A stretch of 51,547 nt of DNA from an uncultured Dorea sp. (GTDB lineage: Bacteria; Bacillota; Clostridia; Lachnospirales; Lachnospiraceae), in the NCBI GenBank assembly GCA_945870325.1, contig CAMBRQ010000016.1:1-51547 (forward strand), written 5' to 3'. A program made the translations under genes and the position numbers. Numbering within the stretch: position 1 is the stretch's first letter; every line of letters begins with the position of its first letter. Below are positions 1 to 9,984 of this stretch, piece after piece. Under the pieces are notes generated by a model, which saw only the letters and a list, made by a program, of their open reading frames with translations, was not told where the DNA came from and searched no databases.

Positions 1-75
1 GTAAAAAACTTTTTTAAATTCTCCCTTTTGACTATAAAAGGCTGAACTGTTACAAAAAAATACAATATTTCTAAA

Positions 76-98
76 AAAGGGCTTGCAAAAAGCCCTTT
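76..98 (+). terminator. Hairpin terminator of the gene upstream of the window
   Basis: A perfect 9-bp stem (AAAGGGCTT / AAGCCCTTT) with a 5-base loop, followed by a T-rich tail. It most likely ends the transcription unit lying to the left of the window. Its loop and 3' arm overlap the promoter proposed for the ribosomal operon. Confidence 0.75.
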
Positions 99-111
99 CT
101 TCATTTATACT
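83..111 (+). promoter_or_regulatory. Probable sigma-A promoter of the S10 operon
   Basis: TTGCAA (83-88), 17-base spacer, TATACT (106-111). The -35 sits inside the loop and 3' arm of the preceding terminator, so reading through that hairpin and initiating here would use the same DNA. Transcription would start near 118, giving a leader of about 227 bases before rpsJ. Confidence 0.55.
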
Positions 112-117
112 AAAAAA

Positions 118-344
118 GCTGTGACATGATAGCTGTGAAGCGTGAGGTTGCTGCCTAATATATGGTAGGTTTTCCGTGGAGCGAATGTCAAGTTAGGAAA
201 CTGGCGACAAGTCACTGTACGAAACTATAACAGCCACTGAGATGTGGTAACAACGTGTGAGGTTCTCACGACACACACGGGAGAGTGTACAGTCACCGCT
301 TGTCGTACTGAAGTTAAAAGTACGAAAAGGAGGCGACTTTTTTT
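118..344 (+). promoter_or_regulatory. Structured 5' leader of the S10 operon
   Basis: This gene-free leader contains several potential stems: AGCTGT (131-136) with ACAGCC (229-234), GTGAG (257-261) with CTCAC (265-269), and TCGTACT (303-309) with AGTACGA (319-325) just before the ribosome binding site AAAAGGAGG. The string GTGAGGTT occurs twice, near 143 and 257. S10 operons are autogenously controlled by a ribosomal protein (L4) in some bacteria; whether this leader does that is inference. I cannot assign it to a named RNA family by eye. Confidence 0.5.
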
Positions 345-662
345 ATGGCAAGTCAAGTAATGAGAATCACTTTGAAAGCGTATGATCATCAGTTGGTAGA
401 TGCATCCGCTAAGAAAATCATCGAAACTGTTAAGAAGAATGGATCACAGGTGAGCGGACCGGTACCGCTTCCAACGAAGAAGGAAGTAGTAACAATCTTA
501 AGAGCTGTTCACAAGTACAAAGATTCCAGAGAGCAGTTCGAGCAGAGAACTCATAAGAGACTGATCGATATCATTGCACCAACACAGAAGACTGTTGACG
601 CATTATCTAGATTAGAGATGCCGGCTGGTGTATATATTGATATCAAGATGAAAAACAAATAA
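345..662 (+). CDS. rpsJ: 30S ribosomal protein S10
   Basis: 105 residues, the normal length for S10, a protein of the 30S head that is also the NusE transcription elongation factor. The body ([48 protein letters not shown]) is characteristic. The ATG follows AAAAGGAGG with a long spacer. It is the first gene of the superoperon; rplC follows after 74 bases. Confidence 0.98.
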   Translation: MASQVMRITLKAYDHQLVDASAKKIIETVKKNGSQVSGPVPLPTKKEVVTILRAVHKYKDSREQFEQRTHKRLIDIIAPTQKTVDALSRLEMPAGVYIDIKMKNK

Positions 663-736
663 GAACACAGTAATTCCTAAAATTTAGGATGAACGTCCAT
701 GTGGCGTTCCGCTGTAAATCACAGGAGGTAATTATA

Positions 737-1417
737 ATGAAGAAAGCTATCTTAGCTACAAAAGTCGGAATGACTCAGATCTTTGGCGAAGACGGAACAT
801 TAACACCTGTAACTGTTCTTCAGGCTGGACCTTGTGTAGTAACACAGATCAAGACTGTAGAGAATGATGGTTACGAGGCAGTTCAGGTTGGATTCGTTGA
901 TAAGAAAGACAGAATTGTCAACAAAGACAAGAGCGGTAAGAAAGAGATCGTTCATCGTCATGGTGTAACAAAAGCAGAGCAGGGACATTTTGCAAAGGCT
1001 GGTGTTTCTGGTAAGAAATTTGTAAGAGAGTTTAAGTTTGACAACGCTGGCGAATATGAATTAGGACAGGAAATCAAAGTTGATGTCTTCGCTGCCGGGG
1101 ATAAGATTGATGCAACTGCAATCTCCAAAGGAAAAGGATTCCAGGGCGCGATCAAGAGACACAATCAGCATAGAGGACCTATGACACACGGTTCTAAGTT
1201 CCATCGTCATGCAGGTTCTAACGGAGCTGCTTCTGATCCGAGCAAAGTATTCAAGGGCAAGAAGATGCCAGGTCACATGGGAAGCAAGAAGATCACAATC
1301 CAGAATCTGGAAGTTGTGCGCGTAGATGCTGAGAACAATTTACTGTTAGTAAAAGGTTCTGTACCGGGACCGAAGAAGTCTTTAGTAACTATCAAAGAAG
1401 CAGTAAAGTCTATCTAA
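737..1417 (+). CDS. rplC: 50S ribosomal protein L3
   Basis: 226 residues. I start at the ATG at 737 because AGGAGG lies 8 bases upstream and the protein then begins [20 protein letters not shown], the normal L3 N-terminus; the frame is open to 689 but that extension has no family match. The loop that reaches the peptidyl transferase centre ([20 protein letters not shown], then KKMPGHMG) is present. L3 is an early 50S assembly protein. Confidence 0.98.
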   Translation: MKKAILATKVGMTQIFGEDGTLTPVTVLQAGPCVVTQIKTVENDGYEAVQVGFVDKKDRIVNKDKSGKKEIVHRHGVTKAEQGHFAKAGVSGKKFVREFKFDNAGEYELGQEIKVDVFAAGDKIDATAISKGKGFQGAIKRHNQHRGPMTHGSKFHRHAGSNGAASDPSKVFKGKKMPGHMGSKKITIQNLEVVRVDAENNLLLVKGSVPGPKKSLVTIKEAVKSI

Positions 1418-1448
1418 GGCTTTGACGAAGGAAGGAGGACACTTTAAG

Positions 1449-2069
1449 ATGGCAAACGTATCCGTTTATAATATCGAAGGTAAAGAAGTTGGTACGATTG
1501 AATTAAGCGATGCGGTATTCGGTGTTGAAGTGAATGAACATCTTGTACACATGGCAGTCGTTAACCAACTTGCAAATAAACGTCAGGGAACACAGAAGGC
1601 TAAGACACGTTCTGAAGTTTCCGGCGGTGGAAGAAAACCATGGAGACAAAAGGGAACAGGTCATGCTAGACAGGGTTCTACAAGAGCTCCACAGTGGACA
1701 GGCGGCGGAGTTGTATTCGCACCAGTTCCGAGAGATTATTCGTTCAAGATGAATAGAAAAGAGAAGAGAGCAGCTCTTAAATCTGCGCTCACAGCGAAGG
1801 TAGAAGAGAACAAGTTCATTGTTGTTGATGAGATCAAGTTAGATGAGATCAAGACAAAGAACTTCGCTAATATCCTTAAGAACTTAGAAGTATCCAAAGC
1901 ATTAGTAGTATTAGAGGATGGCAATACAAACGCAGAGATCTCTGCTAAGAACATCGCTGATGTTAAGACAGCAAGAGCTAATACGATCAATGTGTACGAT
2001 GTCTTAAAATACAACACAGTAATCGCTACGAAGGCTGCTGTTGCTAATATCGAGGAGGTGTACGCATAA
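1449..2069 (+). CDS. rplD: 50S ribosomal protein L4
   Basis: 206 residues. The start at 1449 ([15 protein letters not shown]) follows GAAGGAGG; an upstream ATG at 1422 lies before that site and is rejected. The extended loop lining the exit tunnel ([19 protein letters not shown]) is clear. In several bacteria L4 also represses its own operon through the leader. Its TAA shares one base with the rplW ATG, suggesting translational coupling. Confidence 0.98.
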   Translation: MANVSVYNIEGKEVGTIELSDAVFGVEVNEHLVHMAVVNQLANKRQGTQKAKTRSEVSGGGRKPWRQKGTGHARQGSTRAPQWTGGGVVFAPVPRDYSFKMNRKEKRAALKSALTAKVEENKFIVVDEIKLDEIKTKNFANILKNLEVSKALVVLEDGNTNAEISAKNIADVKTARANTINVYDVLKYNTVIATKAAVANIEEVYA

Positions 2070-2374
2070 TGGCTAACGTTCAATATTATGATGTAATCCT
2101 TAAACCAATCGTAACAGAGAAGAGTATGGAACTGATGGGCGAGAAGAAATACACATTCTTGGTTCACCCGGAAGCAACCAAATCTCAGGTAAAAGAAGCC
2201 GTTGAGAAAATGTTCAATGGAACAAAAGTAAAAAGTGTTAACACAATGAACTATGAAGGTAAGAAGAGAAGAGTTCGTGGAACATACCAGTTTGGTAAGA
2301 CTGCTAAGACTAAGAAAGCAGTTGTTCAGTTAACAGAGGACAGCGCAGATATCGAGATCTTTGAGGGGTTATAA
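2069..2374 (+). CDS. rplW: 50S ribosomal protein L23
   Basis: 101 residues, typical L23 (VILKPIVTEKSMELM, KVKSVNTMNYEGKKRRVRG). It forms part of the tunnel exit and the docking site for trigger factor and SRP. The start overlaps the rplD stop by one base and the ribosome binding site GAGGAGGTG lies in the end of rplD. It is followed by a 197-base gap rich in hairpins. Confidence 0.98.
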   Translation: MANVQYYDVILKPIVTEKSMELMGEKKYTFLVHPEATKSQVKEAVEKMFNGTKVKSVNTMNYEGKKRRVRGTYQFGKTAKTKKAVVQLTEDSADIEIFEGL

Positions 2375-2487
2375 GACTTGACGAAATCGAGCAAAGCGAG
2401 AATTGAGTCTTAGTCGGACCCCGTTCGGTGAACTTGGCGAGGTCTTTTCGAGCCTAGTGAAGCGAACACACACCGCGCGAAGCGCGC
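2372..2487 (+). repeat. Intergenic hairpin cluster with repeat copy A
   Basis: Three adjacent structures lie between rplW and rplB. TAAGACT (2372-2378) pairs with AGTCTTA (2406-2412). GTTCG (2423-2427) can pair with CGAAC (2463-2467) around repeat copy A (2434-2460, beginning TTGGCGAGGTCTTTTCGAGC and ending CTAGTGA). GCGCG (2475-2479) pairs with CGCGC (2483-2487). Similar repeats occur at 5434, 5479 and 16392, with a diverged form at 7702. None is followed by a T-run, so they are not plain terminators. Confidence 0.7.
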
Positions 2488-2571
2488 AAAAGTAAATCCG
2501 TTGAGACTGAATTCAGTAGATCATACGGAAAGAAACCGTGACAATAAACAGTATTGAAAGGAGAAGCAATC

Positions 2572-3414
2572 ATGGGAATTAAAACATATCGCCCATATAC
2601 GCCTTCCAGAAGACAGATGACTGGTTCTGATTTCTCAGAGATCACAAAGAAGACACCAGAGAAGTCTTTGTTAGCTCTAAAGAGCAGACAGGCAGGACGT
2701 AACAACCAAGGTAAAATCACAGTTAGACATCGCGGAGGCGGTGCTAAGAGAAAATACAGAGTTATCGACTTCAAGAGAAGAAAAGACGGTATCCACGCAA
2801 CCGTAATCGGTATCGAATACGATCCGAACAGAACAGCTAATATCGCTCTGATCTGTTATGAAGATGGTGAGAAAGCATATATCCTTGCACCAGAAGGATT
2901 AAAAGATGGAATGAAGATCATGAATGGACCAGAAGCCGAAGTTAAGATCGGTAACTGCCTCCCACTTTCTGAGATCCCTGTAGGTACTCAGATTCACAAT
3001 ATCGAACTTCATCCTGGAAAAGGCGGACAGTTGGTTCGTTCCGCAGGTAACAGCGCTCAGTTGATGGCAAAAGAAGGAAAGTATGCTACATTGAGACTTC
3101 CATCAGGAGAGATGCGAATGGTTCCAATCGAATGCCGCGCATCCGTTGGAGTTGTAGGAAATGGCGATCACAACCTGATCAACATTGGTAAAGCAGGACG
3201 TAAGCGTCACATGGGTATCAGACCAACAGTTCGTGGTTCTGTTATGAACCCGAATGACCATCCGCACGGTGGTGGTGAAGGTAAGACGGGAATCGGTCGT
3301 CCGGGTCCGTGTACACCTTGGGGCAAGCCAGCACTTGGTCTTAAGACAAGAAAGAAAAACAAAGCTTCTAACAAGTTGATTGTAAGAAGAAGAGATGGTA
3401 GAGCTATTAAATAA
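2572..3414 (+). CDS. rplB: 50S ribosomal protein L2
   Basis: 280 residues, full length for L2, a core protein needed for subunit joining and peptidyl transferase activity. The start at 2572 ([14 protein letters not shown]) follows GAAAGGAG; an in-frame ATG at 2554 precedes that site. The conserved C-terminal region near the catalytic centre ([20 protein letters not shown]) is intact. Confidence 0.98.
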   Translation: MGIKTYRPYTPSRRQMTGSDFSEITKKTPEKSLLALKSRQAGRNNQGKITVRHRGGGAKRKYRVIDFKRRKDGIHATVIGIEYDPNRTANIALICYEDGEKAYILAPEGLKDGMKIMNGPEAEVKIGNCLPLSEIPVGTQIHNIELHPGKGGQLVRSAGNSAQLMAKEGKYATLRLPSGEMRMVPIECRASVGVVGNGDHNLINIGKAGRKRHMGIRPTVRGSVMNPNDHPHGGGEGKTGIGRPGPCTPWGKPALGLKTRKKNKASNKLIVRRRDGRAIK

Positions 3415-3437
3415 TTTTCACGAGGAGGTTAAAACCT

Positions 3438-3719
3438 ATGGCACGTTCAATTAAAAAAGGACCATTCGCAGACGCAAGCCTGCTCAAGAAGGTTGATGCT
3501 ATGAACGCTTCTGGAGACAAGTCCGTAATTAAGACATGGTCTCGTCGTTCTACAATCTTCCCAAGCATGGTTGGACATACAATTGCCGTTCATGACGGAA
3601 GAAAACATGTACCTGTATATGTAACAGAAGATATGGTTGGACACAAACTCGGAGAGTTCGTAGCAACCAGAACATACAGAGGACATGGAAAAGACGAAAA
3701 GAAATCAAAAGTTAGATAA
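3438..3719 (+). CDS. rpsS: 30S ribosomal protein S19
   Basis: 93 residues, normal length. Family signatures are [12 protein letters not shown] at the start and [20 protein letters not shown] in the middle. It binds 16S rRNA in the 30S head next to S13. A strong GAGGAGGTT precedes the ATG. It is 23 bases after rplB. Confidence 0.98.
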   Translation: MARSIKKGPFADASLLKKVDAMNASGDKSVIKTWSRRSTIFPSMVGHTIAVHDGRKHVPVYVTEDMVGHKLGEFVATRTYRGHGKDEKKSKVR

Positions 3720-3745
3720 TTACATTGTGAAAGGAGGGTTCATCC

Positions 3746-4132
3746 ATGGCAAAAGGACATAGATCCCAAATCAAGAGAGAGAGAAATGCTAACAAAGATA
3801 CAAGACCTTCTGCTAAGTTATCTTATGCAAGAGTTTCTGTTCAGAAAGCATGCTACGTATTAGATGCCATCAGAGGTAAGGATGTAACAACAGCACTTGG
3901 TATTTTAACTTACAATCCAAGATATGCTTCTAGTTTAATAAAGAAATTATTGGAGTCAGCAATTGCAAATGCTGAAAACAACAACGGTATGAATGTTGAG
4001 AATCTTTATATTGCAGAGGCTTATGCAAACAAAGGACCAACAATGAAGAGAATCAGACCTAGAGCACAGGGAAGAGCTTACAGAATCGAGAAGAGAATGA
4101 GCCACATTACACTTGTGCTTGATGAAAGATAA
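3746..4132 (+). CDS. rplV: 50S ribosomal protein L22
   Basis: 128 residues with the L22 fold: [20 protein letters not shown], then the tunnel-lining hairpin region ([33 protein letters not shown]). Mutations in that loop are known to affect macrolide response in other species. The ATG follows AAAGGAGGG. rpsC starts 11 bases later. Confidence 0.98.
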   Translation: MAKGHRSQIKRERNANKDTRPSAKLSYARVSVQKACYVLDAIRGKDVTTALGILTYNPRYASSLIKKLLESAIANAENNNGMNVENLYIAEAYANKGPTMKRIRPRAQGRAYRIEKRMSHITLVLDER

Positions 4133-4143
4133 GGAGGGCAATC

Positions 4144-4797
4144 ATGGGACAGAAAGTTAATCCTCATGGCTTAAGAGTCGGTGTTATCAAAGACTGGGAC
4201 TCCAAGTGGTATGCAGAGAAGGATTTTGCAGATTACTTAGTAGAAGACCATGAAATCAGAACGTATCTTAAGAAGAGATTATACAGTGCCGGTGTTTCTA
4301 AGATTGAGATCGAAAGAGCATCCGACCGTGTTAAGATCATTATCTATACAGCAAAACCTGGTGTCGTAATCGGTAAGGGTGGAGCAGAGATCGAAAAAGT
4401 AAAAGGTGAATTAGCACAGTTTACAGATAAGAAGTTAGTTGTTGATATCAAAGAAATCAAGAGACCGGATAAAGATGCTCAGTTAGTAGCAGAGAATATC
4501 GCTCTGCAGCTTGAGAACCGTATCTCTTTCAGACGTGCAATGAAGTCCTGCATGTCCAGAACTATGAAATCAGGAGCGCTTGGTGTTAAGACTTCTGTAT
4601 CTGGACGTCTTGGCGGTGCTGATATGGCTCGTACAGAGTTCTACAGCGAGGGAACAATTCCGCTTCAGACACTGAGAGCAGACATCGACTACGGATTCGC
4701 TGAGGCTGACACAACTTATGGAAAAGTTGGTGTTAAAGTATGGATTTACAAAGGCGAAGTTCTTCCGGAAAAAGCATCAAAGGAAGGAGATAGATAA
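4144..4797 (+). CDS. rpsC: 30S ribosomal protein S3
   Basis: 217 residues, with an N-terminal KH type II domain ([16 protein letters not shown]) and the C-terminal S3 domain ([20 protein letters not shown]). S3 sits at the mRNA entry channel and contributes to helicase activity. The ribosome binding site AAGGAGG overlaps the end of rplV. rplP follows two bases after the stop. Confidence 0.98.
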   Translation: MGQKVNPHGLRVGVIKDWDSKWYAEKDFADYLVEDHEIRTYLKKRLYSAGVSKIEIERASDRVKIIIYTAKPGVVIGKGGAEIEKVKGELAQFTDKKLVVDIKEIKRPDKDAQLVAENIALQLENRISFRRAMKSCMSRTMKSGALGVKTSVSGRLGGADMARTEFYSEGTIPLQTLRADIDYGFAEADTTYGKVGVKVWIYKGEVLPEKASKEGDR

Positions 4798-4799
4798 TC

Positions 4800-5237
4800 A
4801 TGTTAATGCCAAAAAGAGTAAAACGTCGTAAACAATTCCGTGGTTCCATGAAGGGTAAAGCACTTCGCGGAAACAAGATTACAAATGGTGAATATGGTAT
4901 CGTTGCAATGGAACCATGCTGGATCCGTTCCAACCAGATCGAGGCTGCCCGTGTTGCCATGACTCGTTACATCAAGCGTGGTGGTAAAGTTTGGATCAAG
5001 ATATTCCCGGATAAACCTGTAACTACGAAACCAGCTGAGACACGTATGGGTTCTGGTAAAGGAACCTTAGAGTACTGGGTAGCAGTTGTTAAGCCAGGAC
5101 GCGTAATGTTCGAACTTGCAGGAGTACCTGAAGAGGTTGCAAGAGAGGCGCTGCGTCTTGCTATGCACAAGTTACCATGTAAATGTAAGATTGTATCTCG
5201 TGCAGACTTAGAAGGCGGTGATAACAGTGAAAATTAA
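4800..5237 (+). CDS. rplP: 50S ribosomal protein L16
   Basis: 145 residues starting [15 protein letters not shown], the usual L16 N-terminus. L16 organises the A site of the 50S subunit. The C-terminal stretch ([20 protein letters not shown]) is typical. Its last bases overlap the start of rpmC by 11 bases in another frame, a common arrangement that couples their translation. Confidence 0.98.
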   Translation: MLMPKRVKRRKQFRGSMKGKALRGNKITNGEYGIVAMEPCWIRSNQIEAARVAMTRYIKRGGKVWIKIFPDKPVTTKPAETRMGSGKGTLEYWVAVVKPGRVMFELAGVPEEVAREALRLAMHKLPCKCKIVSRADLEGGDNSEN

Positions 5238-5430
5238 TGCATTTGTAGAAGATTTAAAGACAAAATCAGCTGCAGAGCTGAACGAAGAATTAGTAGCTGC
5301 TAAAAAGGAACTGTTTAACTTAAGATTCCAGAACGCAACGAATCAGTTAGATAATACAAGCAGAATCAAAGAAGTTAGAAGAAACATTGCCAGAATTCAG
5401 ACAGTAATTACTGAAAAAGCTGGCCGGTAG
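5227..5430 (+). CDS. rpmC: 50S ribosomal protein L29
   Basis: 67 residues from a GTG start at 5227 ([20 protein letters not shown]). This start is preferred over the in-frame GTG at 5218 because AAGGCGG (5211-5217) is then correctly spaced and the protein matches L29 length. The helical-hairpin sequence ([20 protein letters not shown]) is characteristic. It overlaps rplP and is followed by two copies of the intergenic repeat. Confidence 0.95.
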   Translation: MKINAFVEDLKTKSAAELNEELVAAKKELFNLRFQNATNQLDNTSRIKEVRRNIARIQTVITEKAGR

Positions 5431-5433
5431 TGA

Positions 5434-5512
5434 TTGGCGAGGTTCTTTCGAGCTTAGCACGTAGGCCGTTCTTTGAGATTGGCGAGGTATTGTCGAGCCT
5501 AGCGAAAAGAAC
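5434..5512 (+). repeat. Tandem intergenic repeat copies B and C
   Basis: Copy B (5434-5460) begins TTGGCGAGGTTCTTTCGAGC and copy C (5479-5505) begins TTGGCGAGGTATTGTCGAGC, 45 bases apart. Copy C is enclosed by GTTCTTT (5468-5474) and AAAGAAC (5506-5512), a 7-bp stem. The same repeat occurs in other gaps of this operon. It sits between rpmC and rpsQ. Confidence 0.75.
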
Positions 5513-5542
5513 TTCATTATTTAGATGAAAGGAGTAAAGACT

Positions 5543-5797
5543 GTGGAAAGAAATCTTAGAAAAACCCGTGTGGGCAAGGTTATCAGTAATAAAATGGATA
5601 AGACCATAGTTGTTGCAGTTGAAGATCATGTAAAACATCCACTTTACAAAAAAATCGTAAAGAGAACTTACAAGTTGAAAGCACATGATGAGAATAACGA
5701 GTGCAACATCGGCGACAAAGTAAAAGTTATGGAAACAAGACCACTCTCTAAGGATAAGAGATGGAGACTTGTTGAAGTTATGGAAAAAGTGAAATAG
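5543..5797 (+). CDS. rpsQ: 30S ribosomal protein S17
   Basis: 84 residues from a GTG start at 5543 ([20 protein letters not shown]). AAAGGAG lies about 10 bases upstream; the ATG at 5525 lies inside that site and is rejected. The OB-fold core ([36 protein letters not shown]) is standard. S17 is a primary 16S rRNA binder. Confidence 0.96.
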   Translation: MERNLRKTRVGKVISNKMDKTIVVAVEDHVKHPLYKKIVKRTYKLKAHDENNECNIGDKVKVMETRPLSKDKRWRLVEVMEKVK

Positions 5798-5816
5798 TAT
5801 AAGGAGGGAAACCTGC

Positions 5817-6185
5817 ATGATACAGCAAGAAAGCAGACTGAAAGTAGCAGACAACACAGGTGCAAAAGAATTACTGTGTATTCGTGTTATGGGCGGTTCA
5901 ACAAGAAGATATGCAAGTATCGGTGATGTGATCATTGCGACTGTTAAAGATGCAACACCAGGCGGCGTTGTTAAAAAAGGCGATGTAGTAAAAGCTGTAG
6001 TTGTTCGTACTGTAAATAGTACTCGTCGTAAAGATGGTTCTTATATCCGTTTCGACGAAAATGCTGCTGTAATTATAAAAGATGATAAGACACCAAGAGG
6101 AACCCGTATCTTTGGGCCAGTAGCAAGAGAGCTTCGTGACAAACAATTCATGAGAATTGTTTCCTTGGCTCCGGAAGTACTTTAA
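5817..6185 (+). CDS. rplN: 50S ribosomal protein L14
   Basis: 122 residues, the invariant L14 length, with [20 protein letters not shown], the signature region [15 protein letters not shown], and [20 protein letters not shown] near the end. It forms an intersubunit bridge. AAGGAGGG precedes the ATG. Confidence 0.98.
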   Translation: MIQQESRLKVADNTGAKELLCIRVMGGSTRRYASIGDVIIATVKDATPGGVVKKGDVVKAVVVRTVNSTRRKDGSYIRFDENAAVIIKDDKTPRGTRIFGPVARELRDKQFMRIVSLAPEVL

Positions 6186-6200
6186 GGAGGTGCGAGCAAG

Positions 6201-6512
6201 ATGTCAATGTTAAAGATCAAAAAAGGCGACACTGTTAAGGTTATCGCTGGTAAGGATAAAGACAAAGAAGGCAAGGTAATTGCTGTTAATCAGAAAGAAG
6301 GCAAAGTTGTTGTTGAAGGCGTTAACATGCTGACAAAACACACAAAGCCAAGTGCTGCTAATCAGAATGGCGGTATCATTCATCAGGAAGGACCTATCGA
6401 TGCATCCAACGTAATGTATGTTCACAAGGGAAAAGCAACAAGAGTAGGTATTAAGATGGATGGCGACAAGAAAGTTCGTTACGCAAAATCAACAGGCGAA
6501 GTGATTGATTAA
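6201..6512 (+). CDS. rplX: 50S ribosomal protein L24
   Basis: 103 residues with an N-terminal KOW motif (IKKGDTVKVIAGKDKDKEGK), which is the assembly-initiating part of L24. The ATG at 6201 follows AAGGAGGTG; a second ATG two codons later is a possible alternative. It is 15 bases after rplN. Confidence 0.97.
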   Translation: MSMLKIKKGDTVKVIAGKDKDKEGKVIAVNQKEGKVVVEGVNMLTKHTKPSAANQNGGIIHQEGPIDASNVMYVHKGKATRVGIKMDGDKKVRYAKSTGEVID

Positions 6513-6536
6513 TCTGAGGAAGGAGGGCCATAAGCT

Positions 6537-7076
6537 TTGAGTAGACTGAAAGAACAATACCAGAACGAGATCGTTGACGCATTGATCAAGAAGTTCGGTT
6601 ATAAGAATATTATGGAAGTGCCGAAGCTCGACAAGGTTGTTATCAACATGGGTGTCGGCGAGGCAAAAGATAATGCAAAACTGTTAGATTCAGCAGTAGC
6701 TGATCTGGAGAAGATTACAGGACAGAAAGCAGTTATCTGTAAGGCTAAGAAGTCCGTTGCTAACTTCAAGATAAGAGAAGGAATGTCAATCGGATGTAAA
6801 GTTACTTTAAGAGGAGAGAAGATGTATGAGTTCGTTGATCGCCTGATCAACCTTGCACTTCCTCGTGTACGTGACTTTAGAGGAGTTAACCCTAACGCAT
6901 TTGACGGAAGAGGTAACTATGCTCTTGGTATCAAAGAACAGCTGATCTTCCCTGAGATCGAATATGATAAGATCGACAAGGTAAGAGGTATGGATATCAT
7001 CTTTGTTACAACTGCTAAGACAGATGAAGAGGCGCGTGAACTGCTGAAACAGTTCAACATGCCATTTACAAAATAA
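6537..7076 (+). CDS. rplE: 50S ribosomal protein L5
   Basis: 179 residues. The start is a TTG at 6537, chosen because GAAGGAGGG lies just upstream and the protein then begins at the normal L5 N-terminus ([20 protein letters not shown]). The 5S rRNA-binding region ([35 protein letters not shown]) is present. A TTG start on such a highly expressed gene is somewhat unusual. Confidence 0.96.
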   Translation: MSRLKEQYQNEIVDALIKKFGYKNIMEVPKLDKVVINMGVGEAKDNAKLLDSAVADLEKITGQKAVICKAKKSVANFKIREGMSIGCKVTLRGEKMYEFVDRLINLALPRVRDFRGVNPNAFDGRGNYALGIKEQLIFPEIEYDKIDKVRGMDIIFVTTAKTDEEARELLKQFNMPFTK

Positions 7077-7087
7077 GGAGGTAAATT

Positions 7088-7273
7088 ATGGCTAAGACAG
7101 CAATGAAAGTAAAACAGCAGCGTAAGCAGAAGTTCTCTACCAGAGAATACAATCGTTGCAGAATCTGTGGACGTCCACATGCATATTTGAGAAAATATGG
7201 AATCTGCCGTGTTTGCTTCCGTGAACTGGCATATAAAGGACAGATCCCAGGCGTTAAGAAGGCAAGTTGGTAA
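7088..7273 (+). CDS. rpsN: 30S ribosomal protein S14, zinc-binding type
   Basis: 61 residues, the short (type Z) form. Four cysteines, C24-x2-C27 and C40-x2-C43, make the zinc ribbon. Species with this form sometimes keep a zinc-independent paralogue elsewhere that is controlled by Zur. AAGGAGG precedes the ATG. Confidence 0.98.
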   Translation: MAKTAMKVKQQRKQKFSTREYNRCRICGRPHAYLRKYGICRVCFRELAYKGQIPGVKKASW

Positions 7274-7288
7274 GGAGGAAAAGAAATC

Positions 7289-7690
7289 ATGACTATGAGT
7301 GATCCAATCGCAGATATGCTTACAAGAATCCGTAATGCTAATACTGCTAAACATGATACAGTAGATGTACCATCTTCTAAGATGAAACTTGCTATTGCAA
7401 ACATTCTGTTAGATGAAGGATACATTGAGAAATATGATATCGTTGAAGATGGTGTGTTCAAAACACTTCACATCACATTAAAATACGGTGCAGACAAGAA
7501 TGAAAAAGTTATTACAGGTCTTAAGAGAATCTCTAAGCCTGGACTCCGTGTATACGCAAGCAGCGCTAACGTACCGAAGGTATTCGGCGGACTTGGTACA
7601 GCAATCATCTCTACCAATGCAGGCGTAATCACAGACAAAGAAGCAAGAAAACTCGGCGTAGGCGGAGAAGTACTTTGCTATATTTGGTAA
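7289..7690 (+). CDS. rpsH: 30S ribosomal protein S8
   Basis: 133 residues ([40 protein letters not shown]). S8 binds the central 16S domain and in E. coli is the autogenous repressor of the spc operon. AAGGAGG lies upstream of the ATG. A 178-base repeat-containing gap follows. Confidence 0.98.
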   Translation: MTMSDPIADMLTRIRNANTAKHDTVDVPSSKMKLAIANILLDEGYIEKYDIVEDGVFKTLHITLKYGADKNEKVITGLKRISKPGLRVYASSANVPKVFGGLGTAIISTNAGVITDKEARKLGVGGEVLCYIW

Positions 7691-7773
7691 GCACTGAACA
7701 CTTGGCGAAGCCAAGCGTCTAGCGCAGGCTGAGTCTAGTGAGAAGGCTGTTCTCTGAGCAAAGCGAAGAGAAC
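7691..7773 (+). repeat. Diverged intergenic repeat copy E with two hairpins
   Basis: Directly after the rpsH stop. It starts with GCACTGAACACTT, a 13-mer that also follows the rpmJ stop at 13540. CTTGGC (7701-7706) pairs with GCCAAG (7710-7715). GTTCTCT (7749-7755) pairs with AGAGAAC (7767-7773). The combination of a TTGGCGA core and a GTTC...GAAC hairpin matches the other copies in this operon, but the core itself is diverged. Confidence 0.6.
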
Positions 7774-7868
7774 TTCCACATTCGCCCATTGCATGAAAAT
7801 GGGGCAACGCAACTGAAAACAGAATGAATAAGGTTCATTCCGAGAATTTAAGTTAAGGAGGAAAAGGT

Positions 7869-8411
7869 ATGTCACGTATAGGAAGACATCCAATCGCAAT
7901 CCCAGCAGGCGTTACTGTTGAAATTGCAGAGAATAATAAAGTGACTGTAAAAGGTCCAAAGGGAACTCTTGAAAGAGAACTTCCAACAGAGATGGAGATC
8001 AAAGTGGAAGGTGAAGAAGTTGTTGTAACAAGACCAAATGATTTAAAGAAGATGAAATCTTTACACGGTCTTACAAGAACATTGGTCAACAACATGGTTG
8101 TTGGTGTAACTAACGGATATGAGAAGGTTCTGGAAGTTAACGGTGTTGGTTACAGAGCAGCAAAATCCGGAAACAAATTAACATTAAGTCTTGGATACTC
8201 TCACCCAGTTGAAATGATCGATCCGGAAGGCGTTGAGACAGTAGTTGAAGGTCAGAACAAGATCGTTGTTAAGGGTATCGATAAAGAAAAAGTAGGCCAA
8301 TACGCAGCTGAAATCAGAGATAAGAGAAGACCGGAGCCATATAAGGGCAAAGGTATCAAGTATGCTGATGAAGTGATCAGACGTAAAGTTGGTAAGACAG
8401 GTAAGAAATAA
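7869..8411 (+). CDS. rplF: 50S ribosomal protein L6
   Basis: 180 residues, two copies of the L6 fold: [15 protein letters not shown] at the start, the joining region [20 protein letters not shown], and the C-terminal [18 protein letters not shown]. It lies near the factor-binding site of the 50S subunit. AAGGAGG precedes the ATG. Confidence 0.98.
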   Translation: MSRIGRHPIAIPAGVTVEIAENNKVTVKGPKGTLERELPTEMEIKVEGEEVVVTRPNDLKKMKSLHGLTRTLVNNMVVGVTNGYEKVLEVNGVGYRAAKSGNKLTLSLGYSHPVEMIDPEGVETVVEGQNKIVVKGIDKEKVGQYAAEIRDKRRPEPYKGKGIKYADEVIRRKVGKTGKK

Positions 8412-8428
8412 GAAAGGAGAGTGTAAAA

Positions 8429-8797
8429 ATGGTTAGCAAAAAATCAAGAAGTGTCGTTCGTGTTAACAAACACAGAAAATTACGTAACCGTTTGAGCGGT
8501 ACTGCTGAGTGCCCACGTTTAGCGGTATTTAGAAGTAACAATCATATGTATGCTCAGATCATTGATGATACAGCTCACAATACTCTGGTTTCCGCATCCA
8601 CTCTTCAGAAAGATGTGAAAGCAAACTTAGAGAAAACAAACAACGTTGAAGCAGCAGCATATCTTGGTAAAGTAATTGCTGAGAAAGCGTTGGAAAAAGG
8701 TATTAAAGACGTTGTCTTCGATAGAGGCGGATTTATTTACCAGGGCAAGATTCAGGCATTAGCAGACGCAGCTAGAGAAGCTGGGTTGAATTTCTAG
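8429..8797 (+). CDS. rplR: 50S ribosomal protein L18
   Basis: 122 residues, a 5S rRNA-binding protein. The arginine-rich N-terminus ([20 protein letters not shown]) and the C-terminal [17 protein letters not shown] are diagnostic. AAAGGAGAG lies upstream. rpsE follows 14 bases later. Confidence 0.98.
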   Translation: MVSKKSRSVVRVNKHRKLRNRLSGTAECPRLAVFRSNNHMYAQIIDDTAHNTLVSASTLQKDVKANLEKTNNVEAAAYLGKVIAEKALEKGIKDVVFDRGGFIYQGKIQALADAAREAGLNF

Positions 8798-8811
8798 AAG
8801 GAGGAGCACAC

Positions 8812-9321
8812 ATGAAACAAGAACGTATTGATGCTAGTCAGTTAGAATTAAATGAAAAAGTAGTATCAATTAAACGTGTAACCAAAGTTGTTAAGGGTGG
8901 CCGTAATATGAGATTCACAGCTTTAGTAGTTGTTGGCGATGGAAATGGCCATGTTGGTGCAGGTTTAGGAAAAGCTACTGAGATTCCGGAAGCAATCCGT
9001 AAAGGAAAAGAAGATGCAGCAAAGAATCTTATTTCTGTAGCATTAGATGATAATGAAAGTATTACACATGATTTTACCGGTAAATTCGGAGGCGCTTCCG
9101 TATTATTGAAGAAAGCCCCAGAAGGTACAGGAGTTATCGCCGGTGGTCCGGCGCGTGCCGTAATCGAGATGGCAGGAATCAAGAATATCCGTACAAAATC
9201 TCTTGGTTCTAACAACAAACAGAATGTTGTTCTGGCTACGATCGATGGATTACGTCAGGTAAAGACTCCGGAAGAGGTTGCTAAGCTTCGCGGTAAATCT
9301 GTTGAAGAGATCTTAGGCTAA
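8812..9321 (+). CDS. rpsE: 30S ribosomal protein S5
   Basis: 169 residues, with the N-terminal double-stranded RNA-binding fold ([40 protein letters not shown]) and the C-terminal domain ([19 protein letters not shown]). S5 influences decoding accuracy. AAGGAGGAG precedes the ATG. Confidence 0.98.
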   Translation: MKQERIDASQLELNEKVVSIKRVTKVVKGGRNMRFTALVVVGDGNGHVGAGLGKATEIPEAIRKGKEDAAKNLISVALDDNESITHDFTGKFGGASVLLKKAPEGTGVIAGGPARAVIEMAGIKNIRTKSLGSNNKQNVVLATIDGLRQVKTPEEVAKLRGKSVEEILG

Positions 9322-9335
9322 GGAGGTAGATGAAG

Positions 9336-9515
9336 ATGGCAAACTTAAAAGTTACATTAGTAAAATCTACAATTGGTGCTGTACCAAAGCATAAGAAGAC
9401 TGTTGAAGCATTAGGCTTAAGAAAAGTAAATAAGACAGTTGAACTGCCGGATAATGCAGCAACAAGAGGTATGATTAAGCAGGTTCAACACCTGGTAAAA
9501 GTAGAAGAAGCATAA
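9336..9515 (+). CDS. rpmD: 50S ribosomal protein L30
   Basis: 59 residues from the ATG at 9336 ([20 protein letters not shown]). The ATG at 9330 is only three bases from AAGGAGG (9320-9326), so the second ATG, nine bases away, is the better start. The remaining sequence ([18 protein letters not shown]) is classical L30. Confidence 0.96.
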   Translation: MANLKVTLVKSTIGAVPKHKKTVEALGLRKVNKTVELPDNAATRGMIKQVQHLVKVEEA

Positions 9516-9543
9516 GTAATAATTCGGATAAGGAGGTGTCACA

Positions 9544-9984
9544 ATGGATTTATCAAACTTAAGACCTGCTGATGGAGCAAAACAGAGTGATAATTTCAGA
9601 AGAGGACGTGGACACGGTTCTGGAAATGGTAAGACGGCTGGTAAGGGACACAAAGGTCAGAAGGCTCGTTCCGGAGCAACAAGACCAGGTTTCGAAGGTG
9701 GTCAGATGCCATTATATAGAAGAATACCAAAGAGAGGTTTCACTAACAGAAACTCTAAGACAATCGTTGGTATTAATGTAAGTGCTCTTGAAGTATTTGA
9801 TAATGACGCAGTTGTTTCTGTAGAGACATTGATCGAGCAGGGTATCGTAAAGAATCCAAGAGATGGTGTTAAGATTCTTGGAAACGGTGAACTGACAAAG
9901 AAATTAACTGTTCAGGCTAATGCGTTCAGCGCAGGTGCTGTAGAGAAGATTGAGGCTGTAGGTGGAAAAGCAGAGGTGATCTAA
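9544..9984 (+). CDS. rplO: 50S ribosomal protein L15
   Basis: 146 residues with the long basic glycine-rich N-terminus ([20 protein letters not shown]) that threads into the 50S core, and a globular C-terminus. AAGGAGGTG precedes the ATG. The last base of its stop is the first base of the secY ATG, so secY is probably translationally coupled. Confidence 0.98.
   Translation: MDLSNLRPADGAKQSDNFRRGRGHGSGNGKTAGKGHKGQKARSGATRPGFEGGQMPLYRRIPKRGFTNRNSKTIVGINVSALEVFDNDAVVSVETLIEQGIVKNPRDGVKILGNGELTKKLTVQANAFSAGAVEKIEAVGGKAEVI

Noticed and set aside
5408..5935. Minus-strand open frame of 175 codons across rpmC-rpsQ-rplN
   Set aside because: Covers three confident ribosomal genes and the repeat; no promoter or ribosome binding site.
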